DNA of 64,000 bases, from the NCBI GenBank assembly GCA_044222395.1, contig JBGANK010000010.1, positions 1-64,000 on the forward strand. Reading direction: 5' to 3'. A program made the position numbers and the translations under genes. Origin of the DNA: JAEUMD01 sp044222395. GTDB taxonomy: Bacteria; Pseudomonadota; Alphaproteobacteria; Rhizobiales; Hyphomicrobiaceae. Shown here piece by piece: positions 25,762 through 34,963 of the stretch; position 1 is the first letter of the stretch; the number at the start of each line of letters is the position of its first letter. The notes under the pieces were generated by a model. It ran no database searches. It saw only the letters and a list, made by a program, of their open reading frames with translations, and was not told the DNA's origin.

Positions 25762-28257
25762 TTAGTCTGGGCTGAGGTCCTCCCACGCTGCGTCATCATC
25801 GACTTCGACCTCGGGACGCGGCTGCTTCAGTGCGTCGAGCATTTCGATCGGCGCGGCAAAGCGCGCAATGCCTGTGGAGCGACTTGAGCGAACAGAGGCG
25901 GAGTTGGCCGAGGTGACGTTGGTGGAGGCGCCCCGTGCGGGCTTGGATTGTGAGGCTTGGCGAATGCCGCGCGCATCGTTGGCGTGTGGGCGAGCGGTGT
26001 TATCGGTCGTGGTGTTGACGCCAGTGTCGTCGGCCGAGAGTAGCGCGCGACGACGACCTTCGGCGGACCAGGGATGGGGCGGCGACCAGGGCCGCAAACC
26101 GCGTGCGGCGGCGACGGTTTCGAGATGCAGCTTGCGCGGGCCTTCGACATAGATCGCGTGCGTGCCCGCCGTGCGCGTGGCGAAGAAGTCGACGATCATG
26201 ACGGGCTGTGCGCAGGACTTGGGTGCCGGCTCGGCGAGGATCAGTACGTCGGCGGACGCGCAGTCGTCGGCGATCGAGGCGGCGTGGCGGGAGACGGCGA
26301 CGCGCGTACCCTTGACGGTCGCCGTGCAGCCCACGGCGTCGCAGTCCATTCCCGGTGACGCCACGGCCTCACCGGTGGAGCGGCGATCGCCATCACTTTC
26401 GAGCCAGCGCTTCAACTCGAAGCGTGACTGCGGCGCCGGCAGCGCCGTCAATAGTCCCGATTGCGTGCGCACCGCGACGAGATGACCGTCGCGGCCGACG
26501 AGGAGGTCGGGAGACTCGCGAAACGGCGCAAGTGCCATTCCGAAGGCGATCGCCACCAGGCCGAGCAAGCGCCATCGCGTGTGCCACAGCAACAGCCACA
26601 GCCCTCCTGCCAGCGTAATCACGAACGCCGACGTCGGGATCGCCGGCACGACGCCGACAGCGCCTGGCAGGCTGGCGACATTTCGCGCCGTCCAGCTCAT
26701 GGCGTCGATGCCCCACGCCATCACGAGGAGCGGTCCTGCCTCCAGCCCCACCGGCATTGCAACCAATGTCGCCAGCGCTGCGGGCATGACAAGAAAGTTG
26801 CAGATCGGGACGGCGATGAGGTTGGCGAGCACCGCGTATTGCTGGCTCTTGTGGAAGTGATAGACCGCGAATGGCGTCACCGCCGCCGATGCGATCAAGG
26901 TGGTCAGCACGATGCCGCCGAAGAACAAGGCTGCGGTGAACATCCAGCCGTGCGGACGCAAATGCGCGTGCTCGAGGCGATCGCGCAACACTTCGAAGGC
27001 GGCGACCAGCGCGGTGACCGCTGCAAACGACATCTGGAAGCCGACGTCGAGCAGACTTTCGGGGAACAGCACCAGGATGACGAGCGCCGACAGGGCGACG
27101 TTGCGCAAGGCAATGGCCGGCCGATCGAGCAGGATGGCCATGAACATGATCGAGATCGTGATGAACGAGCGCACGGTCGCAAACGAGCTTCCGGAAATGG
27201 CAAGATAGGCGAGCGAGCCTGCGGCAGCCGCGAGTGCTGCCCACTTCTTGACGGGGTAGCGCAGCGCTATCGACGGAAACAACGCCAGCAGGAAGCGAAC
27301 GAGCCAGAACACAGCGCCGCCCATGATCGCCATGTGCAGGCCCGATATGGAGAGAATGTGGAAGAGACCTGAATCGCGATAGGCGGCGTTGGTGGCTTCG
27401 GAAATGCCGCCGCGTTCGCCCGTCACCAGGGCCTTGGCGATCGCTGCGGACTCGCCCGAGAGGACACCATCAATGCGCTTGCCGATGGCTTGGCGAAGTC
27501 GCTGAACGGCGGCCGTCACCACTAGTGAAGACGGCGGCGGAGCTGCTGCGGAATCGCGCTCCGGCTTTATCAGTGCGTAGCCGACAGCACCGATGCCAGA
27601 GAAATAGGCATATCGCGCAAAGTCGAAATCCGCCGGCAACACTGGAGCGGCCGGCGGGGCGAGGTGAGCCTTGAGGATGATCGCATCGCCGGGTGAGAGT
27701 TCGTCGCCGCGAACCATCGTCCTGACGCGCACGCGCCCCGGCGTTCGCTCTGCGTCAAGCGTGTCGATTCGCGAGACGAGCACGGTGAGGCGTTCGCCGC
27801 GGCCTTCGCGCGGCTCGATCAGCTCGACGTAACCGCGCACTTCGACGGGGCCGACGCGCCGATCGAGTACGGGTGCGGCAACGATGGCGGACCGCAGCGT
27901 GACGAGGGCAAATCCGAGAGCAACGAGCAGTATCACCGCAGTTGAAATCGAAGACAGCGTGGTCCGGGGCAGCGCCATACGCAAGGCGAGCGCCGCCACC
28001 AGAGCGAGGGCCGCAAAGGCTGGCGGCGGCTCGACCAGCAACGAGAAATAAAGGGCAATGCCGAGCCCGAGTGCAACCGGCAGCCAATAGAACCAGCGTG
28101 CGCGCTCTTCTTCGAGCGCCGCGGCAAGGCTAGCGAATAAGCGCTCCGGCGCGCCTGTTGCCCGGGAATGTCCACCCCACACCATGCCGGTGGCGCCATT
28201 GGCGAATGGCGCCCCGCTGGGGTCGATCGAGCCTCCGTCGGCGCTGCGCACGGTCAT
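25762..28257 (-). CDS. comEC: ComEC/Rec2-family DNA uptake channel protein
   Basis: 831 residues from ATG 28257 (a TTG at 28272 opens the frame earlier). Family membership: N-terminal helices and an OB-like DUF4131 region, then the Competence domain with HILSISGLHMAIMGGAVFW (about 310-330) and many membrane segments, then a C-terminal soluble part. In ComEC this last part is a metallo-beta-lactamase-like domain; here only a degenerate version is visible (DLLVGRDGHLVAVRTQSG ... DCDAVGCTATVKGTRVA), with no HxHxDH zinc motif, as is usual in alphaproteobacterial members. The protein could support DNA transport across the inner membrane, but other competence genes are not in the window. Confidence 0.9.
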   Translation of the reverse strand: MTVRSADGGSIDPSGAPFANGATGMVWGGHSRATGAPERLFASLAAALEEERARWFYWLPVALGLGIALYFSLLVEPPPAFAALALVAALALRMALPRTTLSSISTAVILLVALGFALVTLRSAIVAAPVLDRRVGPVEVRGYVELIEPREGRGERLTVLVSRIDTLDAERTPGRVRVRTMVRGDELSPGDAIILKAHLAPPAAPVLPADFDFARYAYFSGIGAVGYALIKPERDSAAAPPPSSLVVTAAVQRLRQAIGKRIDGVLSGESAAIAKALVTGERGGISEATNAAYRDSGLFHILSISGLHMAIMGGAVFWLVRFLLALFPSIALRYPVKKWAALAAAAGSLAYLAISGSSFATVRSFITISIMFMAILLDRPAIALRNVALSALVILVLFPESLLDVGFQMSFAAVTALVAAFEVLRDRLEHAHLRPHGWMFTAALFFGGIVLTTLIASAAVTPFAVYHFHKSQQYAVLANLIAVPICNFLVMPAALATLVAMPVGLEAGPLLVMAWGIDAMSWTARNVASLPGAVGVVPAIPTSAFVITLAGGLWLLLWHTRWRLLGLVAIAFGMALAPFRESPDLLVGRDGHLVAVRTQSGLLTALPAPQSRFELKRWLESDGDRRSTGEAVASPGMDCDAVGCTATVKGTRVAVSRHAASIADDCASADVLILAEPAPKSCAQPVMIVDFFATRTAGTHAIYVEGPRKLHLETVAAARGLRPWSPPHPWSAEGRRRALLSADDTGVNTTTDNTARPHANDARGIRQASQSKPARGASTNVTSANSASVRSSRSTGIARFAAPIEMLDALKQPRPEVEVDDDAAWEDLSPD

Positions 28258-28366
28258 GCGCGGCTCGCCCAACTGATCTGCGCCTGATGACGCCCCTTAC
28301 CCACGACCACCCCCTGTGGTAAAGGCGCAAAGAACCGCTGATCCTTATCTGATCAGCACGACGATC

Positions 28367-29827
28367 ATGGCACGCATGATGACAGAAAAACAGACCTCAG
28401 TCCTTCCCGCACCCGTCGTCCGTTTTGCCCCCTCGCCGACCGGCTTTCTGCATATCGGCGGGGCGCGCACGGCGCTCTTCAACTGGCTTTATGCAAAGGC
28501 CAAGGGCGGCACGTTCCTCTTACGCATCGAGGACACCGACCGGGCCCGCAACAACGAGGAAGCTGTTGGCGCCATCATCGATGGGCTGAAATGGCTGGAA
28601 CTCGACTGGACCGGTGAGCCGGTCTCGCAGTTCTCACGTGCGGGCCTGCATAAGGCGGCGGCCGAGCAGCTGTTGGCCGAGGGGCATGCCTACCGCTGTT
28701 TCCTTACCGCCGCTGAACTGGAAGAGATGCGCGCCAAGGCAGAGGCTGAGAAGCAGCCGCTGACGATCCGTTCGCCGTGGCGCGACAAGCCGCCGTCAGA
28801 AGCACCCGAGGGTGCGCCCTACACGATCCGCCTAAAGGCGCCGCGCGAGGGCGAGACTGTCATCGAGGATCATGTGCAGGGTCGCGTCGTCTTCCCCAAC
28901 AAGGATCTCGACGACCTCATCGTGTTGAGATCGGACGGCACGCCGACCTACAATCTCGCGGTGGTCGTCGACGATCATGACATGGGTGTCACGCACGTGA
29001 TCCGTGGCGTCGACCATCTGACCAATGCCGCGCGCCAGACGCAGATCTATCAGGGACTCGGCTGGCGCGTGCCGGAGTTCGCGCACGTGCCCTTGATCCA
29101 TGGTGCGGACGGCGCCAAGCTGTCGAAGCGCCACGGGGCATTGGGCGTGGAAGCCTACCGCGCCATGGGCTACCTACCCGAGGCGCTGCGCAACTATCTC
29201 GTGCGGCTTGGCTGGAGCCACGGCGACGACGAGATCATTTCGACAGGACAGTTGATCCAGTGGTTCGACATCGATGCGATCGGCAAGAGCGCGGCGCGAT
29301 TCGATTTCGCCAAGCTCGAGGCGCTCAACGCGCACTACATCCGCCAGGGCAATGATCACGAGCTGTTCGAGCGGGCGGTGCACATCCTGCCGGAGATCCC
29401 GGGTGGCGGTGAGATCGCCGCTGCGCTCGCGGCTGGGGCAAGTGCGAAATTCCGCGCCGCCATCCCAAGCCTCAAGGAACGGTCGAAGACGCTCATCGAT
29501 CTCATCAATGGCGCAAGCTACGTATTTGCGAAGCGGCCGTTGGAGCTCGACGACAAGGCCGCAAAGCTGATCGATGCGGATGCGCGGCGCATGTTGGCGC
29601 AGCTGCTCGATCGCCTGAAGCATTCGCGTTCGTGGACGGCGCAGGCACTGGAGGCCGAAGTGCGCGAGTTCGCAGAAGCGACGGGGTTGAAACTCGGCAA
29701 AGTGGCGCAGCCGCTGCGCGCGGCGTTGACGGGCTCGACGGTTTCGCCGCCGGTGTTCGATGTGATGGCGGTTCTGGGCGAGGAAGAGAGCGTTGCCCGC
29801 ATCGCCGATCAGGCGGCACATACTTGA
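28367..29827 (+). CDS. gltX: Glutamyl-tRNA synthetase
   Basis: 486 residues from ATG 28367 (MARMMTEKQTSVLP); an in-frame start exists at 28316 but this one leads directly into the class I core. Class I signature APSPTGFLHIGGART (HIGH-like HIGG) and KLSKRHG (KMSKS-like) are both present, with the catalytic Rossmann fold and the C-terminal alpha-helical anticodon domain. Charges tRNA-Glu. Divergent from comEC and 328 bases upstream of gltA. Confidence 0.96.
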   Translation: MARMMTEKQTSVLPAPVVRFAPSPTGFLHIGGARTALFNWLYAKAKGGTFLLRIEDTDRARNNEEAVGAIIDGLKWLELDWTGEPVSQFSRAGLHKAAAEQLLAEGHAYRCFLTAAELEEMRAKAEAEKQPLTIRSPWRDKPPSEAPEGAPYTIRLKAPREGETVIEDHVQGRVVFPNKDLDDLIVLRSDGTPTYNLAVVVDDHDMGVTHVIRGVDHLTNAARQTQIYQGLGWRVPEFAHVPLIHGADGAKLSKRHGALGVEAYRAMGYLPEALRNYLVRLGWSHGDDEIISTGQLIQWFDIDAIGKSAARFDFAKLEALNAHYIRQGNDHELFERAVHILPEIPGGGEIAAALAAGASAKFRAAIPSLKERSKTLIDLINGASYVFAKRPLELDDKAAKLIDADARRMLAQLLDRLKHSRSWTAQALEAEVREFAEATGLKLGKVAQPLRAALTGSTVSPPVFDVMAVLGEEESVARIADQAAHT

Positions 29828-30155
29828 GCACCGATCGGCACGCTCGTGACATGGCATCGGCGGCTCACGACAGCTATGGTAATGTCGCGCGACTTGGCCC
29901 CAACCGGTTCTTGCTGCATCGCACGAGTTTTTGTTGCTTCTAAAGGCGAGCGGTGGTTGCCTGAGCACAAGAATTGAGCAGCAAGGTTCTGCTATTGTTT
30001 GGTTTTTCATCGGGAAGTTTTGCCGAATACCGCCGAACGGTTATCTTGTCGCAGGGCGGAATGTAAGCTACCAGAGCCTCACTCGATCCGATGCCGCCGC
30101 CGTGCGCGTCGCCAGACACCCGAGATGCCGCCGCTCCTTTCTCAAGGGTTTGCCA
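29828..30155. other. Intergenic region upstream of gltA
   Basis: 328 bases between the gltX stop and the gltA start. It presumably carries the gltA promoter. The only repeat-like feature is a near-match to the SOS box (GTTC-TGCTATT-GTTT at 29979), one mismatch, which is likely chance. No other gene is seen. Confidence 0.4.
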
Positions 30156-31481
30156 ATGACCGTTCAGGACAGCTCCATGGCCTCATCCAAACCGACCGAA
30201 AATGCAAAGCTTACACTCAATGGCAAGACCGCGGAAATGCCGGTGCGCTCCGGCACTGTGGGACCCGATGTGATCGATATCGGCCGTCTTTATCGCGATA
30301 CCGGCTGTTTCACCTACGATCCGGGCTTTACCTCGACGGCGAACTGCTCGTCCAAGATCACCTACATCGACGGCGACAACGGCGTGCTGCTGCACCGCGG
30401 ATATCCGATCGATCAGCTTGCAGAGAAGTCGAACTATCTCGAGGTGTGTTACCTGCTGCTCAATGGCGAGTTGCCGAGCAAGGCGCAGTTCAAGGAGTTC
30501 GACAAGGCGATTACGCGCCACACCATGGTGCACGAGCAGATGACGCGGTTCTTCACCGGCTTTCGTCGTGACGCGCATCCGATGGCGGTAGTGTGCGGCT
30601 GCGTCGGCGCGCTGTCGGCCTTCTATCACGATTCCACCGACATCAACGATCCCACGCAGCGCCGCATCGCCGCCAACCGCATGATCGCCAAGATGCCGAC
30701 GATCGCGGCCATGGCCTACAAGTATTCCTGCGGTCAACCCTTCATCTATCCGAGGAACGACCTCGACTACACCTCGAACTTCCTGCAGATGTGCTTCGCG
30801 GTTCCGTGCGAGCCCTACATCGTCAATCCTGTGGTGGCGCGCGCGCTCGACAAGATCTTCATCCTGCACGCCGACCATGAGCAGAACGCGTCGACATCGA
30901 CGGTGCGGCTCGCCGGCTCGTCGGGGGCCAACCCGTTCGCCTGCATCGCCGCGGGCGTCGCCTGCCTGTGGGGCCCGGCGCACGGAGGTGCCAACGAGGC
31001 GGCGCTCAACATGCTGCAGGAGATCGGCCACGTCGACAACATCCCCAAGTACATCAAGATGGCCAAGGACAAGAACTCGGGCTTCCGCCTGATGGGTTTT
31101 GGCCACCGCGTCTACAAGAACTACGATCCGCGCGCCAAGGTGATGCAGAAGACCTGCCACGAGGTGCTCGATGCGCTCGGCATCCGCGACGAACCGCTCC
31201 TGAAGGTGGCGATGGAGCTGGAGCGAATCGCGCTGCAGGACGATTACTTCGTCGAGAAGAAGCTTTATCCCAACATCGACTTCTATTCGGGCATCACGCT
31301 CAGGGCGATGGGCTTCCCGGTGGCGCTCTTCACCGTGCTGTTTGCTGTCGCACGCACGGTCGGATGGATCGCGCAATGGAAGGAGATGATCGAGGATCCC
31401 GAGCAGCGCATCGGTCGTCCTCGCCAGCTCTACATCGGTGCAGCCGAGCGCAACTACGTGCCCATGAAGGAGCGCGCGTGA
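30156..31481 (+). CDS. gltA: Citrate synthase
   Basis: 441 residues from ATG 30156 (MTVQDSSMASSKP) with AAGGG upstream; ATG 30177 is a second possibility. Condenses acetyl-CoA and oxaloacetate in the TCA cycle. The catalytic His/Asp regions are clear: LHADHEQNASTSTVR, WGPAHGGANEAAL, and MGFGHRVYKNYDPRAKV, followed by a GITLRAMGFPVALFTVLFAVARTVGW stretch. It is the type II (Gram-negative hexameric) form by its length and the N-terminal domain. The gene is followed by an intrinsic terminator before convergent lpxB. Confidence 0.97.
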   Translation: MTVQDSSMASSKPTENAKLTLNGKTAEMPVRSGTVGPDVIDIGRLYRDTGCFTYDPGFTSTANCSSKITYIDGDNGVLLHRGYPIDQLAEKSNYLEVCYLLLNGELPSKAQFKEFDKAITRHTMVHEQMTRFFTGFRRDAHPMAVVCGCVGALSAFYHDSTDINDPTQRRIAANRMIAKMPTIAAMAYKYSCGQPFIYPRNDLDYTSNFLQMCFAVPCEPYIVNPVVARALDKIFILHADHEQNASTSTVRLAGSSGANPFACIAAGVACLWGPAHGGANEAALNMLQEIGHVDNIPKYIKMAKDKNSGFRLMGFGHRVYKNYDPRAKVMQKTCHEVLDALGIRDEPLLKVAMELERIALQDDYFVEKKLYPNIDFYSGITLRAMGFPVALFTVLFAVARTVGWIAQWKEMIEDPEQRIGRPRQLYIGAAERNYVPMKERA

Positions 31482-31536
31482 CGTATTGCGAGCGTGCCTT
31501 TCGCTTCGCTATTTCAAACATTGCAATCATCAGCCG

Positions 31537-31570
31537 AGGGCCGGGCCTACGTCCGGCCCTTTGCTTTCGA
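31537..31570. terminator. Terminator between gltA and lpxB
   Basis: AGGGCCGG (31537-31544), loop of eight, CCGGCCCT (31553-31560), then TTTGCTTTCG on the plus strand. It lies 56 bases after the gltA stop and just before the lpxB stop from the other side, so it terminates gltA and may work weakly in both directions. Confidence 0.7.
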
Positions 31571-31590
31571 CGCAATCCATGAATCGGAGG

Positions 31591-32790
31591 TCAGCCGGCG
31601 CGGGAGCGGAGCGCTGTCTCCAGCACGATGTCCGCCGCCTTCATGCTCGGCGTGCCATCATCCAGCAATAACTTGCCGGGGATGCGGGCCAGGGCGTCAA
31701 GTTGCGCCCGGCGCGCCGGCGTATCGGTGAGCAAAGGCCCCAGCGCTTCGGCAAGTCGCTCGGGCGTGCACACCTCCTGCAGGCACTCGGGAAACGCATT
31801 CTCGCCGAGCACCAGGTTGGCAAGCACCACAGACTGCACCTTGAGAAGGAAGCGAAGGCGTGCAGCAAGCGCGTCCACCTTGTAGGCGATGATCATCGGC
31901 GTGCCAGCCAGCGCCAGCTCAAGCGTCACTGTGCCTGAAGCGGCGAGAGCGACCGTCGCCAGGCGGAACGCCGCGAACTTGTCGGCATCGCCTGTCACAA
32001 GGTGCGGCTTGACGGTCCAGTCGGCAAGTCCTGCCTCAATGAGCGGCCGCACGCTATCGACAACAGGAAGGATGACGTCGGCCTTCGTACCGCGCGCCTC
32101 GAGCAATGCGAGTGCCTGTCCGAATGGCTGCATCAGACGCGATACCTCCGAAGCGCGACTGCCGGGCAGCACCACGATGACGGGGCGATCGGCCGACAGA
32201 CCGAGCCTGCTGGCCAGCGCCGCACCATCCTGCGCCGTGATCCAGTCGTAGCGCTCGATCAGCGGATGGCCGACATACGTGCATGGCGGGCCGCCGAGGC
32301 GCCGATGTGCCTCCGGCTCGAACGGCAGCAGCGCCATGACATGATCGATATAGGCGCGCATGCGAGGCGCGCGGCCGGACCGCCAGGCCCAAACGCTGGG
32401 GCTGACGTAATCGATGATCGGGATCATCGGCTGGCGCTTCCTGATGCGCTTGGCGATCGGGTGCGTGAACTCCGGGCTGTCGATAATGACGACGCAATCG
32501 GGCTTGGCAGCAACCGCGGCATCGACGGTATGATAGACGCGGCGGACGATCCGGGGCAAACGCGGCAGGATCGACAGCGGCCCCATCACGGCGACCTCGT
32601 GCAGGGGAAAGAGCGAGGTGAGCCCCTCCGCCTCCATGCCCGCGCCACCAACGCCGGAATAGCTGATCGGAACCCTGGCGCGGGCACGCAGCGCCGACAT
32701 CAGCTTGGCGCCCAGCGCGTCGCCGGAATGCTCGCCGGCAACGACAAAGAGCTTCATTGCGTGGCCCGCGAGGTCTGACTGATCAGCCAT
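31591..32790 (-). CDS. lpxB: Lipid-A-disaccharide synthase
   Basis: 399 residues from ATG 32790 (MADQSDLAGHAMKLFVVAGEHSGD), overlapping the end of lpxI by 8 bases; ATG 32757 (MKLFVVAGE) is also possible. Joins UDP-2,3-diacylglucosamine and lipid X to form the lipid A disaccharide. GT-B glycosyltransferase family 19 motifs: AGEHSGDALG, IDYVSPSVWAWRSGR, LPGSRASEVSRL and ASGTVTLELALAGTPMI. Last gene of the lipid A cluster lpxD-fabZ-lpxA-lpxI-lpxB. Confidence 0.95.
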   Translation of the reverse strand: MADQSDLAGHAMKLFVVAGEHSGDALGAKLMSALRARARVPISYSGVGGAGMEAEGLTSLFPLHEVAVMGPLSILPRLPRIVRRVYHTVDAAVAAKPDCVVIIDSPEFTHPIAKRIRKRQPMIPIIDYVSPSVWAWRSGRAPRMRAYIDHVMALLPFEPEAHRRLGGPPCTYVGHPLIERYDWITAQDGAALASRLGLSADRPVIVVLPGSRASEVSRLMQPFGQALALLEARGTKADVILPVVDSVRPLIEAGLADWTVKPHLVTGDADKFAAFRLATVALAASGTVTLELALAGTPMIIAYKVDALAARLRFLLKVQSVVLANLVLGENAFPECLQEVCTPERLAEALGPLLTDTPARRAQLDALARIPGKLLLDDGTPSMKAADIVLETALRSRAG

Positions 32791-34147
32791 GCTGTTCCTC
32801 GTCATCGGTGGGTACGCCGACGATGAAGATACCGGCCTTGTCGGCTGCTTCGATGGTCTGGGAAGGGACACCGGCAGCGAAGCGGCGCAGCTTGGCGACC
32901 AGGCCGGCGAACCTGCCCCTGACGGCACTTTCGACCAGCTCGGGTACGCAGTCGCGGCCGGCTTCGACCACCATGGTGCCCGAGCGGCGGCGTAGGCGAC
33001 GGTCGCCCCACTGCCTGAGCTCGGCGGCGCGGGCGAGTGTCATTGCAGCGCCCTCACCGGTTTCGACTGCGAGCACGTGGCCGCGCACGACGACGACGGC
33101 GCGACTGCCACCGAGCGGGCGCAAGGCGGCAAGAATGTCCAATCCGGTCTTGGCATCATGCAAGGCGCGGCGCGGAATAGGATAGCGACCAAGCGCCTGT
33201 GTCTGCATCGTGCCGGCGGCGCGGCGAGAGCGCATGGCACCGAGCGCGCGGGCCGTCCACGAGGGCCTGCCGCCTGGTTTGGTTGCGTATGCGCTTTGTG
33301 AGTCCCCGACATCGAAGCCGGCAACGGCGAGCCGGCTTGCAGCGGCACGTGCCAGTAGCTCGGCGCGGCTGGCGGCGAGCGTGCGGCCGGCTTCGACAGC
33401 AATACCGCCCAGTCCCGCTTCAATGGCACGCGTGATGGTGTTGGGGCCTATCACGGGCAGGTCGATGCGCAGGTCCTGGCCCGGCTTGGTGCGCTTGACG
33501 AGGACGCCTGCCGACCGGGCGGGAATAGTCGCTCCGGCGCGACGCTGGAGCGCCAGCCGCTCCAACATGCGATCGGTTCCCTCGGCCGCCTCCAGAGCCT
33601 CCAGTCTGCCATCGCAAACAACAGCCGCCTGGCCAATGTCGAAACCACCCAGCGCCGCAATGGCATGAAAACCCATCTGCGCGTCGCGCAGCATGGAGCG
33701 ATCGAATGCGTCCGCGGTGAAGGCGCCCTTGCCGACGACCAGCTCCGGCGCTACTTGCGCGGGACCGGCGACGCGAAACCCGTGACCTTCGAAGAAGCGG
33801 ATGACGCCGCGCAATACGGCGTCGTCGCCACCGGCCAGCACAAGGCCGAGCACGGTGCCTGCCGCGCGCACGAACCCCATGTCCGGCTTGATGGTGCCAA
33901 GGTCGGGGCGCGTCACCGCGCCGATGATGACGAGGTCTGTGCAGCCCGTCTCCTTGAAGGTCTCGACCATGCGGCCGATCTCACCCCAGTTGACGCTGGT
34001 GACGGGATAGGGTCCGAAGTCGGCATCGGACTCGCCATCGAGAGTGACGATGTGCAGGGGAATGCCACGCGCGGCGACGGCATCAGCAATCTCTCGCGGC
34101 AGTGTACCGCCGCCTGCCAGGATGCCGATCCGTCGCGCGGCGTTCAT
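32783..34147 (-). CDS. lpxI: UDP-2,3-diacylglucosamine pyrophosphatase LpxI, with apparent internal domain duplication
   Basis: 454 residues; LpxI proteins are usually about 270-290. LpxI hydrolyses UDP-2,3-diacylglucosamine to lipid X and UMP, the step LpxH does in enterics. The N-terminal domain (about 1-145: IGILAGGGTLPREIADAVAA, WGEIGRMVETFKETGCTDL) and first catalytic (DUF1009) domain (about 148-280: AVVCDGRLEALEAAEGTDRM, VLVKRTKPGQDLRIDLPVIG, AGLGGIAVEAGRTL) look complete. An extra region (about 320-450) repeats the catalytic-domain pattern in degenerate form: RALHDAKTGLDILAALR, VVVVRGHVLAVETGEGAA and AADKAGIFIVGV. The KPGQDLRID motif is not conserved there. It overlaps lpxB by 8 bases and follows lpxA after 9 bases. 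Confidence 0.93.
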   Translation of the reverse strand: MNAARRIGILAGGGTLPREIADAVAARGIPLHIVTLDGESDADFGPYPVTSVNWGEIGRMVETFKETGCTDLVIIGAVTRPDLGTIKPDMGFVRAAGTVLGLVLAGGDDAVLRGVIRFFEGHGFRVAGPAQVAPELVVGKGAFTADAFDRSMLRDAQMGFHAIAALGGFDIGQAAVVCDGRLEALEAAEGTDRMLERLALQRRAGATIPARSAGVLVKRTKPGQDLRIDLPVIGPNTITRAIEAGLGGIAVEAGRTLAASRAELLARAAASRLAVAGFDVGDSQSAYATKPGGRPSWTARALGAMRSRRAAGTMQTQALGRYPIPRRALHDAKTGLDILAALRPLGGSRAVVVVRGHVLAVETGEGAAMTLARAAELRQWGDRRLRRRSGTMVVEAGRDCVPELVESAVRGRFAGLVAKLRRFAAGVPSQTIEAADKAGIFIVGVPTDDEEQHG

Positions 34148-34156
34148 GGCGAGACC

Positions 34157-34963
34157 TTACGTCTCGGTGACGTCGCGTGGCGTGCACAATGAGCGTTTGC
34201 CACCGGCGCGAATGAAATCGACGATCTCAACAACGATCGGATGTTCCTTGAATTCGGCGGCGACGTCCTCCACGCGCTCCATCAAGGTGCCTTCTGCTGC
34301 GAACAGGAGCCGGTAGGCGCGGCGCAGATCGTGAATGTCGGTTCTGGAAAAGCCGCGCCGCTGCAGTCCGACGATGTTGAGGCCCGACAGATGCGCGCGG
34401 TTGCCCAGGGCCATGCCGTAGGGAATGAGATCGTTCTCCAAGCCCGACATGCCGCCGAGGAAGGCGTGCGCGCCGACTCGGGCGAATTGGATGACGGCAG
34501 CACCTCCGCCGATGATGGCGTAGTCGCCAACCGTGCAATGACCGGCGAGCATGACATTGTTGGAGAAGATGACGTTGTCGCCGACGATGCTGTCGTGGCC
34601 GACGTGGCTGTTGGCCAGGAATGCACAGTTGTTGCCCACAACGGTCTTGGCGCCGCCGCCGGCGGTGCCGGGGTTCATGGTGACGCCCTCGCGGATCCTG
34701 CAGTTCTCGCCGATAGAGAGCGTCGTCACCTCACCCTTGAACTTCAGATCCTGCGGCTGGTGGCCGATGGATGCGAAGGGAAAGATGCGGGTGCCGGCGC
34801 CAATGGTCGTATGTCCTGCAACGACCACGTGCGAGACAAGCTCGACACGATCGCCCAGAACTACATTGGGGCCGATGGTGCAAAAGGGGCCAATCCTGAC
34901 GCTGCCGCCGAGAACTGCTCCGGACTCGACGATGGCGGTCGGGTGGATATTCTGGTCAACCAT
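34157..34963 (-). CDS. lpxA: UDP-N-acetylglucosamine acyltransferase
   Basis: 268 residues; first step of lipid A synthesis, transferring an acyl chain from ACP to UDP-GlcNAc. Left-handed beta-helix hexapeptide repeats are clear (IHPTAIVESGAVLGGSVRIG..., VGNNCAFLANSHVGHDSIVGDN with the catalytic His). Length and motifs are normal. The start overlaps the stop of fabZ by 8 bases, so translation is coupled. Confidence 0.96.
   Translation of the reverse strand: MVDQNIHPTAIVESGAVLGGSVRIGPFCTIGPNVVLGDRVELVSHVVVAGHTTIGAGTRIFPFASIGHQPQDLKFKGEVTTLSIGENCRIREGVTMNPGTAGGGAKTVVGNNCAFLANSHVGHDSIVGDNVIFSNNVMLAGHCTVGDYAIIGGGAAVIQFARVGAHAFLGGMSGLENDLIPYGMALGNRAHLSGLNIVGLQRRGFSRTDIHDLRRAYRLLFAAEGTLMERVEDVAAEFKEHPIVVEIVDFIRAGGKRSLCTPRDVTET

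Noticed and set aside
26461..27372. Plus-strand open frame opposite comEC
   Set aside because: Antisense to a well-supported membrane protein; composition typical of GC-driven shadow frames.
29979..29993. Near SOS box GTTC-TGCTATT-GTTT before gltA
   Set aside because: One mismatch and upstream of a TCA-cycle gene. Such near matches occur by chance.
30183..31376. Minus-strand frame opposite gltA
   Set aside because: gltA is unmistakable; this frame has no family sequence.
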